A DNA stretch of 64,000 nt from Sapria himalayana (GCA_029783825.1 JAREIK010003356.1:1311516-1375515), one strand, 5' to 3'. Positions 37,955 to 50,238 are shown, counted from the first letter of the stretch. The notes: generated by a model not told the origin, from the letters alone. Made by a program: numbers and translations.

Positions 37955-38800
37955 GCAGCGGTAGTGGAGGCACCGGCAGCAATGACAGCGGCGGCAGCAC
38001 CTGCAGCATCGGCCGCACTAGTAGAGTCGTAGAGGCGGCAGCTACGACATCACCATCTACAGTGGCAGCAGAAGCAGTAGCACTGGCAGCACCATCAGCA
38101 TCAGCAGTTGCGACGGCAGTGGCAGGGGTAGCAGCAGCAGTATCGACGATGGGAACAGCAACAACGACAACAAATATAGTATATACGTACGTATATAGTC
38201 AATATACGTACATATAAAACTGTAGTATTTTATGTACGTATATACTAAGTATATATGTACGTATATTACTGTAGTTTATATGTACATATACTATAGTAAT
38301 ATATGTACGAGTGAAATGCTAATATATATATACATATTTACTGCAGTAATATATATTTATCAAAACATAATTTTTTTTATTTATTTTGATTTGATTGAGT
38401 GGTTTGAATTTCTTACAAATATGGTACCGCATTGTTTCCCATACGAAGCTCGTATAAGTAAAGAGATTTTTCAACAGACATGACGAACTGTGACTTGGAC
38501 AACTTTTCCACCGTAGAAAGTTGGTGATCGAAGGAGCAGAGGGAGAGAAATCAATGTCAATGCATGAATTGATTATACTTTATGCACAGTCGGTGGGTAC
38601 ATTGATTAATAAGATGTAACATATTTTTTTTTATTTTTTTTGTTTTAGTTATTTAAAATATTGTATTAGAATAAGTTATTAAATGAATTTTTTTTGTTTA
38701 ATTTTAAAAAGTTTCATTTGTAGTTTCTGTTTTTATAAAATTTATTTTAAACATATTAAATTATTTAATTAAATTTTTGTTTAAACTATATAACAATCAA
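37955..38800. repeat. CACTA right-end block B (complete)
   Basis: GCN/GGC-type triplet tract at 37955-38178 ending AACAAATATAGTATATAC; GTAC minisatellite to about 38350; conserved core from about 38396 to 38615 (AAATATGGTACCGCATTGTT ... ATGCACAGTCGGTGGGTACA); then the AT-rich tail to about 38800. It is the intact counterpart of block A and shows the sequence before the inner insertion. A short frame in the core reads MVPHCFPYEARISKEIFQQT and stops; the corresponding frame in other copies is broken, so coding is doubtful. Confidence 0.85.
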
Positions 38801-38924
38801 TTTTAATTTGTGTTTTTCAAGTCTATATTAACTATTTTTATATATCTGTGAATATGTTTGTGTTTCTCTGATTTTTTTGGGTTGAGTTTTAGCCTATTAT
38901 AGGTATATAAAAGCCTATTATCAG

Positions 38925-39309
38925 TAGCGATAGCTGCATCAGTGGCGGCAGAAGTAGAGGCAGGCGAGGCAGTGGAGGCAGTGGCAGCATTAGTGGTGGC
39001 TTCGGCACTGGCGGCAGCACTGGCTATAGCGGTAGCAATGGCAACGGTGGTAGCGGAGGCAGCACCGGCAGCAGCCGCAACGGCGGGTGCACCAGCAGCA
39101 GCCGCAATGGCGGCTGCACCGGCAGCAACCACAACGACAGTGGCTGTAGTGACAGGGGTTGCAGTGATAGTGGGAGCAGCATGAACGGCAACAAATGCGG
39201 TATATAGGTACGTATATAGTCAGTATACATGTACATATAATTCTTCATTATTTTATGTACATATATACTAAATATATATGTACTCGGCATATATGTATGC
39301 ATAATACTA
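38925..39309. repeat. CACTA right-end block C (triplet tract and minisatellite only)
   Basis: A GCA/GGC triplet tract, including three near-repeats of GCAGCCGCAACGGCGG type around 39065-39130, ends CAACAAATGCGGTATATAG at about 39205. A shortened GTAC minisatellite follows. There is no core before the next triplet tract starts at 39310, so the block is truncated. Confidence 0.75.
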
Positions 39310-40015
39310 CAATGGCAGTAGTCACAGGAGTGGTAGCAACAACATCAATGGTAGCAGGGGTAGGAGCGGCAACGGAAGCAGCAGCAACAGCACCAAATGA
39401 GGTACATACGTACGAATAAAGTTAGTATATATGTACATATAATACTGCAGTATTTTATGTCCATATTTTCTGAGTATATTTGTGCTTAGTTTATATGTAC
39501 ACTTAATATTGTTGTTTATATGTATATATACTATAGTAATATATGTACGAGTGAATTGCTAGTATATATTTAGATATATACTGTAGGATTATATATGTAT
39601 CAAAACATATGATAGAGTGATTTAATTTTCTTACAAATATGATACCGCATTTTTCATCATACAAAGCTTCTATAAGTGATGGGATTTTTCAATAGACATT
39701 ACGTGCTGTGACTCGGACAGCTTTGTCGCATTAGAAAAATGATGATCGGAGGAGCAAATGGAGAGAAAGCAACATCAATGTATGGATATATTATACTTCA
39801 TGCAATATCAGTAGATACATTGATGAATAAAAATAAAAGTTTGTTAATTTTTTATTTCAATTATGTAAAATATTGAATTTGAATAAGATATTACATGATT
39901 TTATTTTTTGTTTATTATAAATTATTTATAGTTTCAATTTTTATTCAATATGATTTAAAAATAATAAAGTATTTAATTAAAAAATTTTTAAATTTTTAAA
40001 TTCTATAATTATTTT
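39310..40015. repeat. CACTA right-end block C' (complete)
   Basis: Short triplet tract ending ACCAAATGAGGTACATACG (about 39409), GTAC minisatellite to 39600, core about 39612-39830 (TACAAATATGATACCGCATT ... GTAGATACATTGATGAATAA), and AT-rich tail to about 40015. It leads directly into the right subterminal repeats, so it is the element's native right-end copy. Confidence 0.8.
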
Positions 40016-40019
40016 TGAA

Positions 40020-40440
40020 ATTAAAATAGCTAGGAAAATTTCTAGCTAAATTAGCGAGGGAAAAATCCCTTTCTAATTTAGAGAAGGAAATTTCCCAAGC
40101 TATTTTGCTAGAGAAATAATAAAATTAGCGACGGATATTCCGTCGCTAATTTTTCTAATTCTAGGGACTTTAGCTAGGGATTCAGACATCGTTATTTTTG
40201 TTTAGCGATGAAATATTTCGTTTATATTTCTATTTTAGCAACGAATTTTTCTTTTTTATAAAGGGAATTTTTCGTCTCTAATTTTTAAGCTATGGAAAAT
40301 TCCGTAGCTAAAATTTAGCAAGAAGCACTTTAGAAAGGGACACGATCCGTTGGTATTCCATCTCTATTTACCATTTAGTGACGGAAATTTCTCATATAGC
40401 AAGGGAATTGTCCTAGCTATATGGGAGTTTTCTAGTAGTG
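40020..40440. repeat. Right subterminal repeats and TIR of the inner CACTA
   Basis: Alternating TAGCTAGGAAAATTTC, TTAGCGAGGGAAAAATCCC and AATTAGCGACGGATATTCCG, a near-perfect local palindrome at about 40125-40155. It ends with TTTTCTAGTAGTG. Motif orientation is inverse to the left end. Confidence 0.92.
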
Positions 40441-40970
40441 GTTGGTAGATACATTGATGAATAAGATGTAATAAAATTTTGTTATATTTTTTTTTAACTA
40501 TGTAAGTTAAGGGTTGCTTATTGTGGAGTTATTAAAGATTAATATACAAATAATTTTTTCATCATTTTGTGTTGCTCATTAGCATGGTTGAGTGCTCCAT
40601 TTTTTTATGTTCAAGTTTCTTATTGATTTGTTTAGGGTACTGATACAGACGATCAGTCTCTATTTAATCTTCTAGTACTTTTATTAGCTTGTTAGCTTAG
40701 TCATGGTTTGGAAGAGCACCCCACTTATAAGCCTTGGGACTGGGAGAGAGTTCAGATTGCGAGGAGGCAAGATGTTAACTTTGATGCTCCCAGCCTGGCT
40801 CATGGCTCGTCTTCTAGGTTTTTTGCTAAGTGTTTTCAGAGATATTTTCCAAATTTTAAATAATCTTCATATTTCTTATTTATCTTGATAGTGAAGTTTT
40901 GTGCCATCTTTGTGAAGTATAAATGGGATAATACTAATTTATCACAGTTTTGTGTCATGTGAGACTATGT
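40441..40970. other. Outer CACTA sequence: rest of block A plus exon-like frame
   Basis: 40441-40510 continues the core and tail of block A after the inner insertion. The rest is unique sequence containing the exon-like frame at 40696-40863. Confidence 0.7.
40696..40863 (+). pseudogene. Exon-like open frame, unidentified
   Basis: 55 codons ending in TAA at 40861. They read HGLEEHPTYKPWDWERVQIA, RRQDVNFDAPSLAHGSSSRF and FAKCFQRYFPNFK. The composition is protein-like (Trp, His, charged residues) and unlike the neighbouring repeats. The preceding CTTGTTAG could be an acceptor. I cannot name a family. Its position between two right-end blocks of the outer CACTA fits a captured last exon. Confidence 0.4.
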
Positions 40971-40974
40971 GATC

Positions 40975-41790
40975 ATATATATATACATATACTACTTAAG
41001 TATATAAGTACATATATACTACGATATATAGTGCATATATACTTAGTATATACATACGTATATACCGAGTAGATATATACTACAATATTATATGTACATA
41101 TATACTCAGTATATACATACATATATATTAAGTATATAGGTGCATAGAAACTCAGTATATACCTACATATATACTCAGTATATACGTGCATATAAACTTG
41201 GTATATATGTGGATATAAACTCGGTATATACGTGCTTATAAACTCTATATATACGCACGTTTATACTAGGTATATATGCACATATATACTCAGTATATAC
41301 GTACATTTATACTTGGTATATATGTGCATATAAACTCAGTATATACGTGGATATATTCTCAGTATATATGTACGTATATACTCAGTATATATGTTCATAT
41401 ATACTAGGTATATACGTACGTATATACTCGGTATATACGTAATATATACTTGGTATTTACGTTCTATATACTTTGTATATAAGTACTATATACTCTTTAT
41501 ATACGTATATATATACTCAGTATATACATACGTATACTAGGTATATACGTACATATAATACTTAGTTTATACGTACATATAATACTATAGTTTTATATGT
41601 AAATATAATATTGTAGTATCAAATGTACGTATATACCGAGTATATATGTACTCAGTATATATGTATATATAATACTATAGTATATATGTAGATATACTAC
41701 AGAAATATATGTAACGTGTGAAATGCTAGCATATATGTACATATAGACTATAGTATATATGTACATATATACTACAGTATTATATATTTA
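40975..41790. repeat. GTAC-palindromic minisatellite, longest copy
   Basis: About 800 bp of TATATACGTACATATATACT-type units with ACTCAGTATATACGT spacing of roughly 30-35 bp. The motif is self-complementary in its centre. It precedes core D but has no GCN tract upstream, unlike blocks A to C'. Confidence 0.9.
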
Positions 41791-41830
41791 TCTAAACATA
41801 AATTTATTTATTTATTTATTTTGATTTTAT

Positions 41831-42215
41831 TGGCTGCTTTAAATTTTGTACAGATATGGTACCACATTATTCCCCATATGAAGATTGTATAAGTGAAGGG
41901 ATTTTTCACTAGACATGAAGAATCGCAACTTACACAGTTTTCTCGCAGTAGAAAGATGGTGATCAGATGAGCAAAGAAAAAGAAATCAACGTCAATGGAT
42001 GGATAGATTATATATTATGCATTGTAGGTAGATACATTGATCAATAAAATGAAATACAATGTTGTTATGTTTTTGTTTGAATTATGTAAATTATTGAATT
42101 AGAATAATTAATTAAATGATTTTATTTTTTGTTAATCATAAATTATTATGTATAGTTTCAGTTTAAATTCAATTTAATATAAAAATATAAATATTTTGAA
42201 AAATAAAAAAAATAA
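41831..42215. repeat. CACTA right-end core D and AT-rich tail
   Basis: The conserved core reads CAGATATGGTACCACATTAT ... ATGCATTGTAGGTAGATACA, ending near 42045, followed by the AT-rich tail to about 42215. It is the native right-end copy of the outer element and corresponds to C' in the inner one. Confidence 0.8.
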
Positions 42216-42219
42216 AATT

Positions 42220-42615
42220 CCCTTGCTAATTTAGATAGAAAAATTATTATTTTAGCTAGGGATATTTCCATCGCTAAAACATTAGCTAGGAGCTATTTCC
42301 ATCGCTAATTTTTAGTGACGAGCACTTTAGATTGGGAAAGTTTCCGTTGTTATATAAGTTTAGCGACTGAAAAGCCTCATTTAGCTAGGGAATTTTTCCT
42401 TGCTAATTTAGCTAGGGAAATTAATATTTTAGCTAGGGATATTATCGTCGCTAAAATTTTAGCTAGGATCTCTTTCCCTCGCTAATTTTTAGGGACAAAA
42501 ACATAAGATTGGGAAAGCTTCCGTCGTTAATCCATCACTATATCCCATTTAACGACGAAAAACCCTCATTTGGCTAGGCAATTTTCCCTAGCTATTTGTG
42601 ATATTTTTTGTAGTG
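42220..42615. repeat. Right subterminal repeats and TIR of the outer CACTA
   Basis: Two similar ~180-bp runs: TTTAGCTAGGGATATTTCC ... TTTCCGTTGTTA and TTTAGCTAGGGATATTATC ... TTCCGTCGTTA. They are followed by TTTTCCCTAGCTATTTGTG and the TIR TTTTTTGTAGTG. GATA repeat starts immediately after. Confidence 0.9.
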
Positions 42616-42660
42616 TACATACAAATAGATAGGTAGATATATAGATATACAAATAGATAG

Positions 42661-42692
<32 letters not shown>

Positions 42693-43478
42693 AAGAGAAA
42701 TAGATAGTGAGAGAAAGATAAATAGATAGATAAATAGATAAATAAACAACTATAGAGATAGATAGAAAGGTAGATAAATAAATAGACATATATATAGAAT
42801 GAGAGATTGACATATAAGAAGATAAATAGATAAATAGATAGATAGTTAAACAAATAGATAGTTACATAGATAATATAGACAAATAAATAGATAGATAGAT
42901 AGACAAATAAATAGATAGATAGACATATAGATAGATAGATAGATAGATAAACAAATAGATAAATAGACAGGTATACAAAAATAAAGATACATAGATAAAT
43001 AGATAGATTGACAAATAGATAAACAAAAAGATAGATATATATATAGATAGATAGATCAATTGATATATATAATGATAGAAAGATTGATAAATAGATAGAC
43101 ATATAGACAAATAGACAGATAGATAAATAGACACATAGATAGATATATAGATAGATAGACACACAGATAGATAGATAGACAAATAGAGAGTTAGATTAAT
43201 AGATAGATAGATAGATAGTTATACAAATAGACATATAGACATAGAGACAAACATATAAATAGGAATTTAACTTATAGATATTTAGTCAATTAGTAGCTAG
43301 ATAGACAAATGGATAGATTGATAGATAGACATATAGAAAGATACATAGATATATTCTAAAATTTATAGATAGACCTATAGAAAGATTGATAGATTGACAA
43401 ATAGATAGATAGACAAATAGATAGGTAGATAGTTAGATATATAGATAAATAGACAATTAGATAGATAATTAGATAGAT
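42616..43478. repeat. GATA array, third segment
   Basis: GATA on the plus strand, with a (TA)n run at about 42661-42688. It continues 15042-15585 across the outer CACTA insertion and ends at the strand switch. Confidence 0.95.
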
Positions 43479-43520
43479 AAATATGTATTTATTTATCTGT
43501 TTATCTATCTATCTATCTAT
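43440..43520. other. Strand-switch point of the tetranucleotide array
   Basis: GATAGATAATTAGATAGATA changes to TTTATTTATCTGTTTATCTA within a few bases around AAATATGTATTTATTTATC. Left of this point every unit reads GATA and right of it every unit reads TATC, so the array forms a very large imperfect inverted repeat with a near-palindromic centre. Confidence 0.9.
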
Positions 43521-43643
43521 CTGTTTATCTATCTATCTATCTGTCTGTCTGTTTATCACTTTATCTATCTATATATCACTTTATCTTTCTATCTATTTAT
43601 ATTATATATATCTATTTGTTTGTTTGTCTATTTGTCTATCTAC

Positions 43644-44421
43644 TATGTGTCTATCTTTCTATCTATCTATCTATTTATCTATCTATATGTCTAACTATCT
43701 ATTTATCAATGTATATATCTATCTTTCTACTTATCTATATATCTATCTATCTATTTGTTTGTCTATATGTCTATTTGTAAATCTATCTATATGTATTTCT
43801 ATTTTATGTAATTTTGTTTGTCTATCTATCTATCTATGTTTATATTTGTCTACTTTTTTATATGTCTATCAATCAATTAATCAATCTATCTCTCTGGTTA
43901 TCTATCTATCTATCTATCTATCTTTCAATATATATTTCTATCTATATATCTATATATCTCTATCAATCTATCCATCTGTCTATCTCTCTATCTATCTAAT
44001 TATCAATTTGTCTATCTAACTTTCTATTTTTGTATCTTTCTATCTGGCTACCTACCTACCTATCTATCTATCTATATATCTATCTTTCTTTCTTTTGATA
44101 TATCAATCTATCTATATTTCTATATAATTGTATATATGTCTATCTATCATTCTAGCTATCTAGCTATATGTTTATATATCTTTCTATGTGTTTAAGTCTC
44201 TATCTATTTATATGAATATCACATTATATATCTATTAGTCTATTTATCTATATATATATATATATATATATATATCTATATTTCTGTCAACCTATATATC
44301 TATCAATCCTTATATATATATATATATTTGTATATCTATCTGCATATCTCTCTAATAGTATATATATGGATTTAAATATCTATTGATCTATCTATTTATT
44401 TATCTTACTCTATATATATAA

Positions 44422-44461
<40 letters not shown>

Positions 44462-45452
44462 GTCTATCTATAAATTTATTGATATACCTATCTGTCTATC
44501 TATTTGTCTATATATGTATCTATCTATTTACATATCTATCCATTTAATTTTATAACTATCATTCGATCAAATTAAGTAACTATCTTTCTATCTATCACTA
44601 TATTAGACAATTTGTCTATCTATCTATGTGTTTATTAGTGTATCTATCAATATGTCTATATGTCTATCCATCTATTAGTCTATTAGTCTATCAATCTATC
44701 AGTCTATTTATTTATCTTTCTTTCTGTCTATCTATAAAAATATCTAACTATCTAAGTATCATTTTATCTATTTTTTATCATCTATTTATCTATCCATCTA
44801 CATTTGTATCTATCTATTTGACAATTTTTCTAGTTACCTATCTATCATTCAAAATATATATTTTTATTTAAATGTCTATATGTAGATCATTCTATCCATA
44901 TAACTATCTAACTATTTATATTTCTAACTAATTATCTAACTAACTAACTAACTAACTATCTTTCTATCTATCAGTTAATCAATCTATCTATATATCTACC
45001 AATCTGTTAATCTATCTATCTATCTATTAATTTGTCTATGTGTTTATCTATCTATCTATCTATCTATCATCTATCTATCTATATATTTTTCAATCTGTGT
45101 ATATCTGACTATCTATTTATCTAAATATATGTATATTTGGCTATCTATTTATCTATCAATATACTTATCAATATATATATATATATCTATCTAACTATCT
45201 ATCTATCTATCGACATGTCGATCAATATATCTATTTAATTACCTTTCTGCCTATCTATATATTTGTTTATCAATCAATCGATCTATTTATCTCTCTATCT
45301 GTCATCAATCTATCTATCTATTTGTCTATCATATATATGTTTATCAACTTATCTTCCTATAAACATATCTGTCTTTATGCCTATTTGTCTACCTGACAAT
45401 CTGTCTATCTATCAGCCTATTTATCAATTTGTATACTAGCCATCTCTCTATT

Positions 45453-45485
<33 letters not shown>

Positions 45486-46490
45486 CTATCTATCTATAAA
45501 TATCTTAGTCTAACTTCTTTTCTTTCCATCTATCTATCACTGTGTCTAGCTATCTATATGTATAGCTATCTATCTCTCTATTTTCCTATCAATCATCTAG
45601 TTATCTATTTGTCTATATGTCTATTTATCTATCATTATATATGTCTATTTGTATATCCATCTAACTGTCAATATGTCTATATGTCTATGTGTTTATGTGT
45701 TTAAATGCAAATCTTTTTTGAAATCTATCAATCTATATAACGATCTATCTATTTATTTAGCTATTTTTCAATCAATAAAACTATCCATCTATCGATCAAT
45801 CTATCAAATTATTTGTATATCTTTTTAAAACGCAATTTGTATATTTGGATATTGATCTATTTGCTTGCTTTTTATCTATATATCTATATATTAATCTATC
45901 TATACATTTATATATCTATATATCTAAACATCTATATATCTATATATTTATCTTTCGGTCTATCTATCTATTTGTTTATATACCTATTTGTCTATATATC
46001 TAAATGTATATCTATCTCTCTATCTATCTATATGTTTATCTATCTATATGTCTATATATCTATCTAACGGCCTATCTATTTATCTTTTTGTCTATCTATC
46101 TATTTGTCTGTCTATCTATCTATCTATCTATATATCTATTAGTCTATTTAAATATCTATATATCTATAAATGTAACTTTTTTTATATCTATCTATTTACC
46201 TTTATAGCTTTCTATTTGTTTAACTATCTATCTGTATATCTAGCAATCTATCTAACTATCTATATGTCTAATGATCTATCAGTCTATTTGTTTATCTATC
46301 TATCTTTTTTTTCCTATCAGCCTATCTATATATCTGTATATTAGTCCATCTCTCTATTTTCCTATCTAACTATCTTTCAATTTCTTTATTTTTCTATCAA
46401 TCTATCTGTCTATCTATCTATTTGTATATATATTCTTATGTTTGTCTATCTATCTTTGTATTTATCAAAAAGTTTATTTGTTTATGACTT
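43644..46490. repeat. HOR unit L1
   Basis: First long unit. It joins the lead sequence at CTACTATGTGTCTATC, while later units join at GACTTTATGTGTC. It has C at 44040 and A at 44550, a combination not shared by other units, and short AAAT runs near 44417. Confidence 0.9.
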
Positions 46491-47097
46491 TATGTGTCTA
46501 TCTTTCTATCTATCTATCTATTTATCTATCTATATGTCTAACTATCTATTTATCAATGTATATATCTATCTTTCTACCTATCTATATATCTATCTATCTA
46601 TCTATTTGTTTGTCTATATGTCTATTTGTAAATCTATCTATATGTATTTCTATTTTATGTATTTTTGTTTGTCTATCTATCTATCTATGTTTCTATTTGT
46701 CTACTTTTTTATATGTCTATCAATCAATTAATCAATCTATCTCTCTGGGTATCTATCTATCTATTTATCTTTCAATATATATTTCTATCTATATATCTAT
46801 ATATCTCTATCAATCTATCCATCTGTCTATCTCTCTATCTATCTAATTATCAATTTGTCTATCTAACTTTCTATTTTTGTATCTTTTTATCTGGCTACCT
46901 ACCTACCTATCTATCTATCTATATATCTATCTATCTTTCTTTCTTTCGATATATCAATCTATCTATATTTCTATATAATTGTATATATGTCTATCTATCA
47001 TTCTAGCTATCTAGCTATATGTTTATATATCTTTCTATGTGTTTAAGTCTCTATCTATTTATATGAATATCACATTATATATCTATTAGTCTATTTA

Positions 47098-47134
<37 letters not shown>

Positions 47135-47164
47135 ATATTTCTGTCAACCTATATATCTATCAAT

Positions 47165-47206
<42 letters not shown>

Positions 47207-47293
47207 ATATCTATCTGCATATCTCTCTAATAGTATATATATCGATTTAAATATCTATTGATCTATCTATTTATTTATCTTACTCTATATATA

Positions 47294-47324
<31 letters not shown>

Positions 47325-49362
47325 ATATATATATATATATATATCTGTCTATCTATAAATTTATTGATATACCTATCTGTCTATCTATTTGTCTATATAT
47401 GTATCTATCTATATACATATCTATCCATTTAATTTTATAACTATCATTCGATCAAATTAAGTAACTATCTTTCTATCTATCACTATATTAGACAATTTGT
47501 CTATCTATCTATGTGTTTATTAGTGTATCTATCAATATGTCTATATGTCTATCCATCTATTAGTCTATTAGTCTATCAATCTATCAGTCTATTTATTTAT
47601 TTTTCTTTCTGTCTATCTATAAAAATATCTAACTAAGTATCATTTTATCTATTTTTTATCATCTATTTATCTATCCATCTACACTTGTATCTATCTATTT
47701 GACAATTTTTCTAGTTACCTATCTATCATTCAAAATATATATTTTTATTTAAATGTCTATATGTAGATCATTCTATCCATATAACTATCTAACTATTTAT
47801 ATTTCTAACTAACTAACTAACTAACTATCTTTCTATCTATCAGTTAATCAATCTATCTATATATCTACCAATCTGTTAATCTATCTATCTATCTATTAAT
47901 TTGTCTATGTGTTTATCTATCTATCTATCTATCATCTATCTATCTATATATTTTTCAATCTGTGTATATCTGACTATCTATTTATCTAAATATATGTATA
48001 TTTGGCTATCTATTTATCTATCAATATACTTATCAATATATATATATATCTATCTAACTATCTATCTATCTATCGACATGTCGATCAATATATCTATTTA
48101 ATTACCTTTCTGCCTATCTATATATTTGTTTATCAATCAATCGATCTATTTATCTTTCTATCTGTCATCAATCTATCTATCTATTTGTCTATCATATATA
48201 TGTTTATCAACTTATCTTCCTATAAACATATCTGTCTATATGCCTATTTGTCTACCTGACAATCTGTCTATCTATTAGCCTATTTATCAATTTGTATAAC
48301 TAGCCATCTCTCTATTTTTCTATCTATCTATTTATATATATATATCTATCTATCTATAAATATCTTAGTCTAACTTCTTTTCTTTCCATCTATCTATCAC
48401 TGTGTCTAGCTATCTATATGTATAGCTATCTATCTCTCTATTTTCCTATCAATCATATAGTTATCTATTTGTCTATATGTCTATTTATCTATCATTATAT
48501 ATGTCTATTTGTATATCCATCTAACTGTCAATATGTCTATATGTCTATGTGTCTATGTATATATGTGTTTATGTGTTTAAATGCAAATCTTTTTTGAAAT
48601 CTATCAATCTATATAATGATCTATCTATTTATTTAGCTATTTTTCAATCAATAAAACTATCCATCTATCGATCAATCTATCAAATTATTTGTATATCTTT
48701 TTAAAACGCAATTTGTATATTTGGATATTGATCTATTTGCTTGCTTTATATCTATATATCAATATATTAATCTATCTATACATTTATATATCTATATATT
48801 TAAACATCTATATATCTATATATTTATCTTTCGGTCTATCTATCTATTTGTTTATATACCTATTTGTCTATATATCTAAATGTATATCTATCTCTCTATC
48901 TATCTATATGTTTATCTATCTATATGTCTATATATCTATATAACGGCCTATCTATTTATCTTTTTGTCTATCTTTCTATTTGTCTGTCTATCTATCTATC
49001 TATATATCTATTAGTCTATTTAAATATCTATATATCTATAAATGTAACTTTTTTTATATCTATCTATTTACCTTTATAGCTTTCTATTTGTTTAACTTTC
49101 TATCTGTATATCTAGCAATCTATCTAACTATCTATATGTCTAATGATCTATCAGTCTATTTGTTTATCTATCTATCTTTTTTTTCCTATCAGCCTATCTA
49201 TATATCTGTATATTAGTCCATCTCTCTATTTTCCTATCTAACTATCTTTCAATTTCTTTATTTTTCTATCAATCTATCTGTCTATCTATCTATTTGTATA
49301 TATATTCTTATGTTTGTCTATCTATCTTTGTATTTATCAAAAAGTTTATTTGTTTATGACTT
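46491..49362. repeat. HOR unit L2
   Basis: Long unit with T at 46887 and A at 47437. (AAAT)n is expanded near 47294-47327, and an extra TGTCTATGTATATATGTG phrase lies near 48548. The CTTGCTTTATATC variant at about 48742 differs from CTTGCTTTTTATC in the other units. Confidence 0.9.
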
Positions 49363-49620
49363 TATGTGTCTATCTTTCTATCTATCTATCTATTTATCTA
49401 TCTATATGTCTAACTATCTATTTATCAATGTATATATCTATCTTTCTACCTATCTATATATCTATCTATCTATCTATTTGTTTGTCTATATGTCTATTTG
49501 TAAATCTATCTATATGTATTTCTATTTTATGTATTTTTGTTTGACTATCTATCTATCTATGTTTCTATTTGTCTACTTTTTTATATGTCTATCAATCAAT
49601 TAATCAATCTATCTCTCTGG

Positions 49621-49657
<37 letters not shown>

Positions 49658-50051
49658 AATATATATTTCTATCTATATATCTATATATCTATATATCTCT
49701 ATCAATCTATCCATCTGTCTATCTCTCTATCTATCTAATTATCAATTTGTCTATCTAACTTTCTATTTTTGTATCTTTTTATCTGGCTACCTACCTACCT
49801 ATCTATCTATCTATATATCTATCTATCTTTCTTTCTTTCGATATATCAATCTATCTATATTTCTATATAATTGTATATATGTCTATCTATCATTCTAGCT
49901 ATCTAGCTATATGTTTATATATCTTTCTATGTGTTTAAGTCTCTATCTATTTATATGAATATCACATTATATATCTATTAGTCTATTTATCTATATATAT
50001 ATATATATATATATATCTATATTTCTGTCAACCTATATATCTATCAATCCT

Positions 50052-50082
<31 letters not shown>

Positions 50083-50173
50083 ATATCTATCTGCATATCT
50101 CTCTAATAGTATATATATCGATTTAAATATCTATTGATCTATCTATTTATTTATCTTACTCTCTATATATATA

Positions 50174-50238
<65 letters not shown>

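Larger units (their letters stand above)
27196..40440. mobile_element. Inner CACTA transposon, 13.2 kb, nested in the outer one
   Basis: Left TIR CACTACAAGAAAAAATC at 27196; right end TTTTCTAGTAGTG at 40440 (inverse CACTACTAGAAAA). The flanking triplets are GTC (27193-27195) and GTT (40441-40443). Removing the element and one triplet gives ATGCACTGTC+GGTAGATACA, which matches the uninterrupted paralogue ATGCACAGTCGGTGGGTACA at 38583. That is direct related-empty-site evidence for a 3-bp duplication. The interior holds a PP5-like gene fragment, a MITE-like insert, microsatellites and two or three right-end blocks. No transposase frame is recognised, so it is probably mobilised in trans. Confidence 0.92.
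15586..42615. mobile_element. Outer CACTA (En/Spm-type) transposon, with nested insertion
   Basis: The left end reads GACTACAAGAAAATG at 15586 (first base C changed to G). The right end is TTTTTTGTAGTG at 42615, the inverse of CACTACAAAAAA. Both ends carry subterminal repeats of TAGCTAGGGAA/TTAGCGACGGA type pointing inward. GATA repeat in the same orientation flanks both sides; the flanking triplets are TAT and TAC, a 2/3 match to the 3-bp duplication expected for CACTA elements. The span is 27,030 bp, or about 13.8 kb without the nested element. No transposase (TnpD/TnpA-like) frame is recognisable. Internal content includes an ARF retrocopy, exon-like fragments and right-end blocks shared with the inner element. 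Confidence 0.85.

Noticed and set aside
37891..39419. Poly-Ala or Gly/Ser-rich proteins at 37891-38217, 38942-39184 and 39195-39419
   Set aside because: Triplet-repeat translations inside the CACTA right-end blocks. The frame that stays open differs between copies.
42616..44400. Immediate arms of the strand switch as a recent perfect inverted duplication
   Set aside because: By eye the two arms do not mirror each other beyond the centre; only the tetranucleotide type is inverted.
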